From positions 1 to 64,000 of the forward strand of contig NZ_RKMB01000008.1 of assembly GCF_003797765.1 (NCBI RefSeq): a stretch of DNA of 64,000 nt, read 5' to 3'. The notes beneath the pieces were generated by a model that worked only from the letters and a program-made list of their open reading frames with translations, was not told the DNA's origin and did not search any database. The translations under genes and the position numbers were made by a program. Below, in pieces: positions 1 to 8,331 of the stretch. How positions within the stretch are numbered: position 1 is the stretch's first letter; each line of letters opens with the position of its first letter. Source of the stretch: Ramlibacter sp. WS9 (lineage in GTDB: Bacteria > Pseudomonadota > Gammaproteobacteria > Burkholderiales > Burkholderiaceae_C).

Positions 1-2
1 AT

Positions 3-905
3 CTTCCCCACGCCCCCATCCGCCTTCGCTACAAGGCGGACCTGCGCTATGACGTGCGCTCCGCCGCCTGCGACTTCGTCTTCAACGTCCAGGCGACCCG
101 CACGCCGCACCAGCGCATCGTGTCGGAGCGGCTGGAGATCAGCCCGCCAGTTCAGACCCACACCTACGTCGACCCGGTGAGCCAGGCGCAGTACCTGCGC
201 TTGCGTGCCAACGAAGGCCCTCTGCGGGTTGTCTGCGAAACCGTGGTCGACTTGGCGCATCACCGCGCGGCGCCCGCGTCGCTCGGCGAGGTCTGGATCA
301 GCGAACTGCCCGCCCCGGTGTTGCCTTATCTCTACCCGAGCCGCTATTGCGAATCGGACCGGTTGCAGCGCGTCGCGTTCGCGGAGTTCGGGCACCTGAG
401 CCAGGGCTACCAGCGCGTACAGGCCATCCATGACTGGGTACTGGCGCATGTCGCCTTTCTGTCGAACACCTCCGACGGCAACACATCCGCGTGCGACACG
501 CTCGTCACCAAACAGGGGGTGTGCCGCGACTTCGCGCACCTGATGATTGCGCTGTGCCGCGCGGTGAACATTCCGGCGCGGTTCGCGACCGGCATCGACT
601 ACGGCGCCGACCCGAACCTGGGGCCACCGGACTTCCATGCGTATGTGGAGGCGTATGTCGGGCACCGCTGGTACCTGTTCGATCCTTCCGGCACGGCCAT
701 CCCCATGGGCTTCATCCGGCTGGCCACCGGCCGCGACGCGGCCGATGCCGCGTTCGCATCGATCTTCGGCGGCGTGGAATGGCAAAGGCCGCTGATCGAG
801 ATCGAGGCTATTGCGGGGGAAGACGGGGTGCGGCGAGTGCCTGTGCGGTGTGACGATGCGTTGTCTACGGATGCCGGGCCGGCGGAGCAGCTCACTCAGC
901 CTTGA
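3..905 (+). CDS. Transglutaminase-like family protein (5' partial)
   Basis: Papain-fold transglutaminase-like protein of the kind that usually acts as a cysteine protease or amidase; its substrate cannot be told from sequence. The catalytic triad is visible: Cys in GVCRDFAHL (codon at 522), His in DFHAYVEAYV (codon at 636) and Asp in LFDPSG (codon at 681). The frame stays open to the left edge, reading RLRYKADLRYDVRSAACDF. This resembles the usual N-terminal strand of the family, so the true start is probably just outside the window rather than the GTG at 54. No co-directional partner follows. Family assignment is firm, function is not. Confidence 0.85.
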   Translation, partial: LPHAPIRLRYKADLRYDVRSAACDFVFNVQATRTPHQRIVSERLEISPPVQTHTYVDPVSQAQYLRLRANEGPLRVVCETVVDLAHHRAAPASLGEVWISELPAPVLPYLYPSRYCESDRLQRVAFAEFGHLSQGYQRVQAIHDWVLAHVAFLSNTSDGNTSACDTLVTKQGVCRDFAHLMIALCRAVNIPARFATGIDYGADPNLGPPDFHAYVEAYVGHRWYLFDPSGTAIPMGFIRLATGRDAADAAFASIFGGVEWQRPLIEIEAIAGEDGVRRVPVRCDDALSTDAGPAEQLTQP

Positions 906-1059
906 ACTCGACTCGCAAGGCAGACTGCGGCACCAGCACGAGATGGCCAGGATAGACAAACAGATGAATTGCGCAGCACTCTTCCTCTGGATACTCCCCC
1001 AAGCGGCTGCAATCGCGCGGGAAACTGAAATATACGAACGTGCTGACCAGTAGTCGACC
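892..1059 (-). pseudogene. Possible remnant of a YcxB-like C-terminal domain
   Basis: On the minus strand a 55-codon open stretch follows an in-frame TAA (1060-1062) and ends at a TGA (892-894). It has no ATG, GTG or TTG start. Its end reads HLFVYPGHLVLVPQSALR, which resembles the C-terminal strand of YcxB-like domains, where a Pro-Arg/Lys-Ala-Phe type ending is usual. It overlaps the last bases of the transglutaminase gene. Read as a decayed tail of a lost gene; it could also be chance coding-like sequence. Confidence 0.3.
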
Positions 1060-1080
1060 TTACAGGCGCGTTGAGCACAT

Positions 1081-1770
1081 TCACTCCGTCCACCCGGTGA
1101 CCTTGGCAACGTACCAAATCAAAAGCGTTACCGCGGGCAGGCCGACGAAGCAAAACAACAATACATAAATCGCGGGGTGACGGCTCGACTTTGCAGCATG
1201 GTACGCACGTTGATAGGCCTGCTGGACTTCTGCGGCGAGGCTCTCGCTACCCGGCTGAAGTGGAAGGCGCAATACCATGTGCAGCGGCGGACCATCGGCC
1301 TTGGGGATGATCTGATAAAACTCGATCCAATCGGCGCGGACGGTGATCCCGACATCCTTCTCCAATGGCCGGAAGTCCTCGCCGATCAGGATGCCGTCTC
1401 GGGTGACGACGACTTCGATACCGGCCTGGCCAGGAGGTTGTGCGAGGTCGGCATCGTTGGGGCGCACGTTTTCCAGCTTGTCCCACTCGTTGCTGTGATG
1501 ACGAAACCACGCCCATCGCGCCGGATCGATCATCCATCGCGCGAGCACGCCCTCGCCGGAGCGAAGGCGCATCAGCCGCCTCGCTTCGTCCCACCGAACG
1601 ATCAGCCACACCCCACTGATCAACATGGCGCCGAGACTCAGGAACAGGATCATCTTCCTGACCACGAGATCCTCACCCGACCGCGGCATGACAAGCGCCG
1701 GCACAAACACGGCCAGCGAAATCATGAAGACCACTGCTGCCCGGTTGCGAGAACGGATGTAGTCAAACAT
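1081..1770 (-). CDS. Hypothetical membrane protein, 229 aa
   Basis: Family not recognised. Two hydrophobic helices lie near the N terminus (about residues 12-30 and 39-57) and one at the C terminus (about 203-222), bracketing a soluble segment of roughly 145 residues. That layout suggests an inner-membrane protein with a cytoplasmic or periplasmic central domain. The segment GIEVVVTRDGILIGEDFRPLEKDVGITVRADWIEFYQ looks like a compact beta-rich domain, somewhat as in PH-like or YcxB-like membrane proteins. The YcxB-like remnant directly downstream fits that reading, but this is inference. A terminator of the upstream large gene separates the two. Confidence 0.6.
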   Translation of the reverse strand: MFDYIRSRNRAAVVFMISLAVFVPALVMPRSGEDLVVRKMILFLSLGAMLISGVWLIVRWDEARRLMRLRSGEGVLARWMIDPARWAWFRHHSNEWDKLENVRPNDADLAQPPGQAGIEVVVTRDGILIGEDFRPLEKDVGITVRADWIEFYQIIPKADGPPLHMVLRLPLQPGSESLAAEVQQAYQRAYHAAKSSRHPAIYVLLFCFVGLPAVTLLIWYVAKVTGWTE

Positions 1771-1803
1771 GAAATGGATCTGCCTTTGACGAGTCGGGAT
1801 GAC

Positions 1804-1840
1804 AAGAAAAAGCCCCCACCTGTTGCCAGAGCGGGGGCCT
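1804..1840 (-). terminator. Rho-independent terminator of the DUF4214 gene
   Basis: On the minus strand, a C/G-rich arm (1833-1840) pairs with GGGGGCT (1811-1818) across a loop of about 15 nt. It is followed at once by a U-run (AAAAA on the plus strand at 1807-1811). It lies about 40 bases after the stop of the large surface-protein gene and fits its intrinsic terminator. Confidence 0.75.
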
Positions 1841-1880
1841 TGTGCGTGTCACCCCGGCGAACCGGGGAGCCGTCTTGCCT

Positions 1881-4800
1881 TTACAGGAAGAAGGTGTCGT
1901 CGGTGAAGTCCTTCTCGTAGCCGAAGTCGGCCACACCGATCAGCTGGACCGTGTCGTCAGCAGCGCCGGCCACCGTCGACGTCACCAGGCTGATGGTGTA
2001 CACGCCGTCGTTCGTTGTGCTTTCGGTCATGGTGATCCAGCGGGTTGCCACGCCGTTCGCCGTGCCGACGATGCCATTGGCTTCGCTGCCGCGGATGTCG
2101 TTGACCTGGTTGCTGTCGTTGATCACAACGCCCGTGACATCGTACGACGTGAAGTCGATATAGTCGAAGTTGGGTGCCTCGCCAGGCGGAATCACCACCA
2201 GCTCACCAGGCGTGGCGTCCACACCAACCGTGCCTGCCACAGTGCCAACGATGTTGTTGGTACCCAGGTCAAAGTCAGCGGCGGTGCCGATCGGCTCGTC
2301 GCCAACCACGGTCGACTGGAACGCAACAGCCGTGCCGTCACCCGACAGAGAAACCGACCAGCCAGCAACCGCAAAGGCCGCTGCGTTTGCTACCAGCGTC
2401 GCAGCCAGGGTCACCGAGCCGTCGCCAGCCAGATACGGGGTGTTCACACCGTCGAAGACGAAAGCACCAGCAGCAGCAGCAGCCGTACCAGCCGTGTCGA
2501 AGTCGACGATGAAGTTGGAGAACGTGCCCGGCACCACGGGGTCAACACCCTCCGAGATTGTGCCGACCAGCACCGTACCGTTGCCGTTCGCGGCGCCGAA
2601 GTAGGTACCCGTGAAGTCCGCGGGTGCCATATTGGGCGTGACGTCCCCGTACAGCTTGGCCACGAGGCTGACCGAGGTGCTGACACCCGGCGTGAACGGA
2701 CCATCAAATTCCCAGTTGGCCGAGCCGTTGCTCGCCGTCCACTGCTGGTAGAACTGGAACGCGACGTCTTCGGCGGGGATGACACCCATGACCGCCGGGG
2801 CAGCCAAGGTGACGGTCTTGCCGTCGAAGATGATCGTCTGAGCAGCCGGGCTGCCATCCGAGTCGCTGAAGGTGACCGTGATTGCCTCACGGACACCGCC
2901 CGAGCCGGTCTGGTATTGGCCGCCCGGAAAGTAGTTGTCCTGGAAGTTGACGATGCTGTCGGTGCCGTTGGCAAAGCCGTTGTACACCAGCGTGTCGTTG
3001 CTCCAGATGCCGGTGGCCAGCACGATGACGTCGTTGCCCGTGCCGCCTTCGACCTCGTTGTCGGCCACGTTGTCGCTGTCGGCGCCGTCAAGGATGATGC
3101 TTTCGTCCGAACCGTACGTCGCGTCCGTCGTCGGGTTGTAGCCGTCCAGCAGCGCGCCGGTCGGGAGAGCAGCAGCCGAGAACAGCACCAGGGCCGGGTT
3201 CGTCTGAGCAGCCGTCAGGGAAGCGGTGGAGAAGCGGACCGTCAGCTGGTCGACCGCGTTGGTGGTCAGCGAATCGATGCCGTAGTCAGCCCAGCCGTCG
3301 TTCATCTGGCCGTCGATCAGCGAACGCACGATCAGGGTGTGGGCCGGGCCGTCTTCCGCCACCAGCAGCTTGCTCAGCACCGGGTCGGAATTGATGGCCA
3401 GCTTGATCGCCTGGTTGATGTGCAGGTCGGTGATCGCGACGTTGGCGAGCTTGCCCACGCTGTCGGCGATCGCAACCTTCTTGCTGTAACCCATGAAGTT
3501 CACGGTCAGTTCGGCATTGACGGCCGAGACGCTGGCGCCGTTTTCCGACAGCAGGTCATTGACCTCGGTGTTGACCGAGTTGAACACCCAGGTCGCCTTG
3601 CCGTCGTTGAACACGTCGCTGGTGGCCAGCACGCTCACCGAGTCATCGCCGAAGGGGGGCGGGAAGATAGAGAAAACGTCCTCGCCACCGGTGTTGTCGA
3701 GGTAGATGGCGTCGTTGCCGGAGCCGCCGTCGATCACCCAGTTGCCGCTGGCCAGCGTGCGGATCGTGTCGTCGCCTGCATCGCCGTTGATGTTCAGGTT
3801 GGCGTTGATCGCGCTGTTCAGGTACCAATTCTCGAAGGTGGGGCCAATGACAATCGCGGCCTGTTGTTCGATCTGGAAGGTTGCGGCGCCGTCGCCGATT
3901 CGTGTCACGATTTCGTCGTTGCCGGCGCCGCCGTTGATGGTCAGTTCGAAGTCTTCGCGGGTCGTGGAACCGGCCTTGGCCAGGTTGTAGTCGCTCAGCC
4001 ACAGGTTGATGTAGTCGTTGCCCGTACCGCCGGTGTACACGAACTCGACGTTGTCCAGTTCAGGCGCGTCATTGGCTTCGTCCACCAGCGTCATGTACTT
4101 TTCGGTCACGTCGTTCGTCAGGCCCGCGTACAGCGTCAGGTCACCCTTCAGGCCGCTTGCGTCGAAAATACGCACGTCCTTCAGAGCACCCTGGTTGCGC
4201 CAGCTCGGATCCACCACGTCGCCCAGTTCCATCGAGTCAGGCAGGCTCAGGAAGGGGGAGTTCTGGTTGCCGATGGTCAGGTCGGCGTAGCTGCCGGTCT
4301 GGGCTGCATTGGTGTCGACATAGACTTCGCGCAGGTTGTTGCCCGTGGAGTGCATGTAAGACAGCGAGCTCGGCTTGTCGGCTGCGCCGGAAACCGTGAC
4401 GTCGAAAATGTCGATGCCCTTGCCGGCGTACTGGTCGGTCCACTGGTTCTGGCCGTCCTTGTACATGCTGCCGATGAGCAGACCGCCGCCGTCACCTGCC
4501 AGGCCGACCTTCTCGAGTTCGACGTTGATGCGCAGCTCTTGGCTTTGATCGGACGGGGTGGCATCAGCGCGCTCGTAGCGGTTGGAGTTACCGATCGGCA
4601 GGCCGGTGTCGGGGTTGATCGGCGAGTTGTTCGCCTTGAGCAGCTGCAGGTCGTCTTCACCGACGATCAGCGTGTTGGCGACGCCGCCCGTGGTGCCTTC
4701 AACGCTCAGCGTGACGCTTTGGCCAACGCGTTGCATGCCGGTGGAGGGGCTGATGTCCGACAGGAAGTCGGCGCCGAATTCGGCCGTGACGGATTGCAGG

Positions 4801-6182
4801 GCCAGGTCGCCCGGGTTGGCGGCCTTCAGGACCACGAGGGCGTCCTGGATTGCGGCCAGCAGCTCGTCGTACGTCTCGATGTCGGTGCCACCGTTGTTGA
4901 AGTCTTCGTCGATGATTTCGTCGAGGTCGTAGCTCACGCCGTTGAGCGTGAAGTTCAACTCAGCGACGTAAACACCGGTCAGCGGACGGAAGTCGGCGGT
5001 GTTGACGGTTTCGTCGTACGCGTCTTCGTTCATCAGACGGATGTCGATGCTGGGACGGGTGCGCACGATCGACGGGTTCAGGTAGTCCTGGTCGAAGTAG
5101 ACGGACAGGTCGGACTCGGCCCAATGCGAGTCACGGTTGCCGGTGTAGCCCATCACGACCGTGAGGTCGGACAACTCACGGGCGGTGCCGGTGTTGTCTT
5201 GGGTCGTCATGTTCTGGATGACCAGGTTGGCATCGGAGTGCCAGGAACCGATCATGTCCACGCCCAGCATGTCCTTGGCGTTGATGTAGACGTTGGTCTC
5301 ACCCAGGCCGAGGTTGCCGAGTTCGCCCAGGCCGGGGATGTTCAGGCCCATGATGCCGATGCCGGAGTTGACGGCTTCGATCTTCACGTTCTCGATGCCG
5401 GTGGTCATCGGCTGGATGGGCATGGTCTGCGAGCCCAGGAGGCCGCCTGCGCTGCCGGCGAAGACGCCTGCAGTGACCTTGGCATTCAGCGCGTCGGTGC
5501 CGGCGCCGCCGGCCAGGACGTCGCCAGAGCCCAGCGTGTTGACCTGGTGGCCCAGGGAGTTCTGCACCACGAAGGAGGTGAAGGTGTCGTTGGCGTCGCC
5601 GCCGGCCTTCACGTCTTGGCCCACTTCCAGGAAGATGGACTGGGGCGTGTCGGGCGATTCACCCACGGTGCCTGCATCGATGTCGGCGATGGCTGCGTCG
5701 ACGGTGGCCGGGTCGGCGGTGACGTCAGCCAGGACGATGGTGGCGTTGCCGGCGGTGCCGCCGTCTTCAGCGTAGTACTGGGCGACTTCGACCTTGTTGT
5801 TGAACAGGGCCGCGCTTGCCAGGCCGTCCGGATCGGTGCCGTTGTAGTTGGCGATGGCCGTGATCATTTCGGTGATGACGGAACCGGGGGTTGCACCGGC
5901 GGCGTTGAGCTTGCCGGTCCAGAAGGCCAGGCCTTCGGCGTCAGCCGTGCGGCCCAGAACGTTCGAGTAGAACGAACCGATGATTTCCTGGTTGGTCATC
6001 CAGGTGGGGAAGTAAGCGCGGGCGGGCGCCGTCGCGAACATGGCGTCCGCGATCTGCGTCATCGACTGACCGCTGTTGCGCTGCGAGACCCAGAAACCCA
6101 GGCCCTCGCTGTCGGGTGCACGCCCAAACAGGGCGACGTACAGCTGAGAGACTTCTGTACGCATTGCTACGGTGATTGCCAT
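1881..6182 (-). CDS. DUF4214 / RTX-like large surface or secreted protein
   Basis: Very large (1433 aa) acidic, Lys- and Cys-poor protein. Residues about 8-110 carry two DUF4214 units (YVALFGRAPDSEGLGFW and FYSNVLGRTADAEGLAFW). A long beta-rich body follows, with hemolysin-type calcium-binding nonapeptide-like motifs of the GGxGND kind near residues 717, 749, 800, 820 and 1047. There is no Sec signal peptide, and the C terminus ends in Asp/Phe-rich DDTFFL. Both points match type I secretion substrates, and S-layer-like proteins of this build are known in betaproteobacteria. No ABC exporter, membrane-fusion or TolC gene is in the window. The start has a good AGGAG site 7 bases upstream. The gene is monocistronic with its own terminator and a CRP-like site upstream. 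Confidence 0.85.
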   Translation of the reverse strand: MAITVAMRTEVSQLYVALFGRAPDSEGLGFWVSQRNSGQSMTQIADAMFATAPARAYFPTWMTNQEIIGSFYSNVLGRTADAEGLAFWTGKLNAAGATPGSVITEMITAIANYNGTDPDGLASAALFNNKVEVAQYYAEDGGTAGNATIVLADVTADPATVDAAIADIDAGTVGESPDTPQSIFLEVGQDVKAGGDANDTFTSFVVQNSLGHQVNTLGSGDVLAGGAGTDALNAKVTAGVFAGSAGGLLGSQTMPIQPMTTGIENVKIEAVNSGIGIMGLNIPGLGELGNLGLGETNVYINAKDMLGVDMIGSWHSDANLVIQNMTTQDNTGTARELSDLTVVMGYTGNRDSHWAESDLSVYFDQDYLNPSIVRTRPSIDIRLMNEDAYDETVNTADFRPLTGVYVAELNFTLNGVSYDLDEIIDEDFNNGGTDIETYDELLAAIQDALVVLKAANPGDLALQSVTAEFGADFLSDISPSTGMQRVGQSVTLSVEGTTGGVANTLIVGEDDLQLLKANNSPINPDTGLPIGNSNRYERADATPSDQSQELRINVELEKVGLAGDGGGLLIGSMYKDGQNQWTDQYAGKGIDIFDVTVSGAADKPSSLSYMHSTGNNLREVYVDTNAAQTGSYADLTIGNQNSPFLSLPDSMELGDVVDPSWRNQGALKDVRIFDASGLKGDLTLYAGLTNDVTEKYMTLVDEANDAPELDNVEFVYTGGTGNDYINLWLSDYNLAKAGSTTREDFELTINGGAGNDEIVTRIGDGAATFQIEQQAAIVIGPTFENWYLNSAINANLNINGDAGDDTIRTLASGNWVIDGGSGNDAIYLDNTGGEDVFSIFPPPFGDDSVSVLATSDVFNDGKATWVFNSVNTEVNDLLSENGASVSAVNAELTVNFMGYSKKVAIADSVGKLANVAITDLHINQAIKLAINSDPVLSKLLVAEDGPAHTLIVRSLIDGQMNDGWADYGIDSLTTNAVDQLTVRFSTASLTAAQTNPALVLFSAAALPTGALLDGYNPTTDATYGSDESIILDGADSDNVADNEVEGGTGNDVIVLATGIWSNDTLVYNGFANGTDSIVNFQDNYFPGGQYQTGSGGVREAITVTFSDSDGSPAAQTIIFDGKTVTLAAPAVMGVIPAEDVAFQFYQQWTASNGSANWEFDGPFTPGVSTSVSLVAKLYGDVTPNMAPADFTGTYFGAANGNGTVLVGTISEGVDPVVPGTFSNFIVDFDTAGTAAAAAGAFVFDGVNTPYLAGDGSVTLAATLVANAAAFAVAGWSVSLSGDGTAVAFQSTVVGDEPIGTAADFDLGTNNIVGTVAGTVGVDATPGELVVIPPGEAPNFDYIDFTSYDVTGVVINDSNQVNDIRGSEANGIVGTANGVATRWITMTESTTNDGVYTISLVTSTVAGAADDTVQLIGVADFGYEKDFTDDTFFL

Positions 6183-6251
6183 TCAAAACTCCTGAAGAAA
6201 AGGGATGTGTCTGGGATATCAGAGCAAATGCACCCAGCTCTGCCATTGCGG

Positions 6252-6257
6252 AGTATA
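6252..6257 (-). promoter_or_regulatory. Putative -10 box of the DUF4214 gene
   Basis: The minus strand reads TATACT here. A start site about 7 bases downstream (near 6245) would place the CRP-like palindrome at about -40.5 and leave a 5' leader of about 62 nt. The arrangement matches a class II CRP promoter; the start site is inferred, not mapped. Confidence 0.45.
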
Positions 6258-6277
6258 GGTCTTACGGATGCACTTCT

Positions 6278-6293
6278 TGTGATGCGCATCACA
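6278..6293. promoter_or_regulatory. Perfect CRP-family binding site upstream of DUF4214 gene
   Basis: TGTGATGCGCATCACA is a perfect 16-bp palindrome that matches the CRP consensus TGTGA-N6-TCACA exactly. It lies 96-111 bases upstream of the DUF4214 gene start, in an unusually AT-rich intergenic stretch (6183-6357). The neighbouring P450 gene ends toward it, so only the DUF4214 gene is an obvious target. A CRP/Vfr-type regulator is the likely binder; FNR is less likely because its half-sites differ. Confidence 0.6.
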
Positions 6294-6357
6294 CTCATCA
6301 AAAAGACTTGCTTCGGCCCGGATTGCGGGATCGAGCCCGCAACGACGATTTCAAACC

Positions 6358-7437
6358 TCAACTGACCGCTGAAAAAGTCGGAATTCGGGCGTTGGGCAAC
6401 GGCCGGTAGCCTGTGTGCTCAGCAAACAAACCGAGCCCGGCGGAGGCGACGAGTGTTCGCAGCGCAGCCGCGGCAATCTCGACGGCGATCGACTCCCCGG
6501 GGCAAGCATGCGCACCGGCACCAAAGCCCAGTCCGCGGCGAACGGCGCGGTGGGCATCGAAGGCATCGGGATCGTTGTTCAGTCCCGGGTCGCGGTTGGC
6601 GCTGGCCAGCAGCACCAAGACGCCCTGCCCTTGCGTGATGGTCTCGCCAGCCAGCACCAGGTCGGTTGCCGCAAAACGCCGTGTGTTCTGCACAGGCGGG
6701 TCCCAGCGCGCGACTTCGGAGACGACGGCCCGCCACTCTTCGGGTCGCGCACCGGGCGCCAGCACTTCCGGCCGGCGCCGCAGGGACAGCACCGTGTTGC
6801 CGATCAAGCCGGCTGTCGCGTCGAGCGATTGCTGCATCAGCGCGATCCGGTTGGCCGAACGCACCGGGTCCAGGCCCTGCGCTTCGCCTTGCGCCACCAG
6901 TTCCGCCACGGCGTCGTTCGCGAGTGCAATCATCTGCCCGCTTGCATTTGCACCGATGCCTTGCACAAACGCCTCGACGCAGGCGACGGTGCGATCCAGC
7001 GATGCCGGCGGCACGCCGAGCAGCCGTGCGATGCTCTGCACCGGTACCGCGCTGAGGAAGGCATTGGCATTGACACGTGGCGCCAGGTCACGCACCGCCT
7101 CCTCCGCCGCCCCGGCCACGTCTGCCAACGTGAACCGCGCTGCAGCCCGCTGCACATCCGGCCTGTGCCGTGCGTGAAACTCACCGTCATTCATCCGAAC
7201 CAGCCGGGCAAACACTTCGCCCACCGGCGTGCCCACCAGCGCCTTCGGCACCGGCTCAGCCGCCGGGCGCACGCGCAGCGCCGGATGCGCCAATGCGGCT
7301 TGCACCGCATCGGCGGTGGCTGCGACCCACAAGCCCAAGCCGGAGTCGTAGCCCACCGGGCTTTCCCGCCGCAGGCGCGCGTAATACGGGTACGGATCGG
7401 CATGTGTGGCCGCGGCGACGGGATCTCTTGGAATCAT
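6358..7437 (-). CDS. Cytochrome P450
   Basis: Bacterial class I P450, 359 aa from the preferred start at 7437 (MIPRDPVAAATHADPYPYY). It shows the ExxR motif (EVAR in VSEVARWDPPVQNTRRF) and the heme-thiolate loop FGAGAHACPGE with the cysteine ligand at residue 312. The I-helix region DATAGLIGNT lacks the classic AGxDT acid-threonine pair, as in some atypical P450s, so oxygen activation may differ. No ferredoxin or reductase gene is adjacent, and the substrate is unknown. A longer frame to 7539 exists, but it is antisense to the ArsR remnant. There is no visible ribosome site before 7437, consistent with a rearrangement just upstream. Confidence 0.85.
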   Translation of the reverse strand: MIPRDPVAAATHADPYPYYARLRRESPVGYDSGLGLWVAATADAVQAALAHPALRVRPAAEPVPKALVGTPVGEVFARLVRMNDGEFHARHRPDVQRAAARFTLADVAGAAEEAVRDLAPRVNANAFLSAVPVQSIARLLGVPPASLDRTVACVEAFVQGIGANASGQMIALANDAVAELVAQGEAQGLDPVRSANRIALMQQSLDATAGLIGNTVLSLRRRPEVLAPGARPEEWRAVVSEVARWDPPVQNTRRFAATDLVLAGETITQGQGVLVLLASANRDPGLNNDPDAFDAHRAVRRGLGFGAGAHACPGESIAVEIAAAALRTLVASAGLGLFAEHTGYRPLPNARIPTFSAVS

Positions 7438-7478
7438 GAAGTGGGTATCGAAGTTGTCTGGACCCAAGTGTCGGCAGC

Positions 7479-8036
7479 AACGCCCCACTTGTCGAGCATC
7501 TGAAGCGCTTGCTCGAAGACGGCCTGCTGGAGTCCGCATCGCAAGGCCGCCACAAGTACTTCCGCTTCGCGTCGGAACATGTCGCGCAGCTCGTCGAATC
7601 GCTCATGCGTGTGGCACCGCCGCGCAAGACTGCGGCGGCCGCGAAGGCACCCGAGCCGATCCGCGCCGCACGTTACTGCTACGACCACCTGGCCGGAAGT
7701 TTGGGCACGGCACTGCTGGCGGCGATGCTGCGCAAGAGCTGGGTGAAGGATGCGGGCACCGACGCAAAGCAGCTGGAACTCACCGCCAAAGGCGAGAAAG
7801 CATTGGCGCTGCTCGGCCTCGACGTCGAAGCAACGCGCAACCGCCGTCGCCAGTTCGCCTGCCGCTGCCTCGACTGGTCCGAGCGTCGCGACCACCTGGG
7901 CGGTGCGCTCGGCGCGGCGTTCGCGGAACATTGCAGGGGCGCGGACTGGATCGAGCGGCAAAAACACAGCCGCGTGGTGCGCGTCACCGAACTGGGCGGC
8001 GAGGCGTTCAGCCGCCTCGGCCTGAAGCTCGGCTGA
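7479..8036 (+). pseudogene. 5'-truncated ArsR-family (HTH) regulator
   Basis: The frame reads HLKRLLEDGLLESASQGRH, the end of an ArsR recognition helix and wing. A normal C-terminal half of about 150 residues follows, of the type often annotated as helix-turn-helix regulators of about 220 aa. The first 45-50 codons (dimer helix and first HTH helix) are absent: an in-frame TGA sits at 7437-7439, immediately beside the divergent P450 start. The only usable starts are internal, such as TTG at 7509, and would give a protein without a DNA-binding helix. Read as a deletion that fused the regulator's body to the P450 5' end. Confidence 0.6.
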
Positions 8037-8061
8037 CCAGGCTCAGAAGCCGAGCCGCGGA

Positions 8062-8271
8062 TCAGGCAGCCTTGGTGCGGCCGCCCACTGTGCCCGTGCC
8101 TCTGCAAGCCGGGCATTCGTTCCCGGCGCGGCGGCCCGTTCCGCCGCATTCGGAACACGGCTTCTTCTCCGCACTCGGCGCAACGGCCACCACGTCCATG
8201 GCCGCCCCCGGGTCTTCTTCACCCGCGGCGGATTGCGACAGGTCTTCAGGCTTGGGCAAGGGCGTATTCAT
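8062..8271 (-). CDS. Small DnaJ-type zinc-ribbon protein
   Basis: A 69-residue protein with a disordered acidic N-terminal half. Its C-terminal half has two CxxCxGxG-type motifs (CSECGGTGRRAG and CPACRGTGTVGG), as in the zinc-binding repeats of DnaJ and of small orphan zinc-ribbon proteins. It should bind one zinc ion through four cysteines. No J domain is present, so it is not a DnaJ. Its role is unknown; such proteins occur widely in Burkholderiales. Confidence 0.75.
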   Translation of the reverse strand: MNTPLPKPEDLSQSAAGEEDPGAAMDVVAVAPSAEKKPCSECGGTGRRAGNECPACRGTGTVGGRTKAA

Positions 8272-8331
8272 GATCAGCCCATGTTATGCAGCAGCAGGTG
8301 TCGCCCATGTAGGACGCCACCGGCTTCAGGA

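Noticed and set aside
1842..6365. 1507-codon open frame on the plus strand opposite the DUF4214 gene
   Set aside because: It is the antisense shadow of the large minus-strand gene. Its translation is Val/Gly/Arg/His-rich with no domain, and it runs past both ends of the real gene.
7437..7539. Longer N terminus for the P450 (start at 7539)
   Set aside because: These 34 codons read antisense through the ArsR remnant and do not resemble a P450 N terminus.
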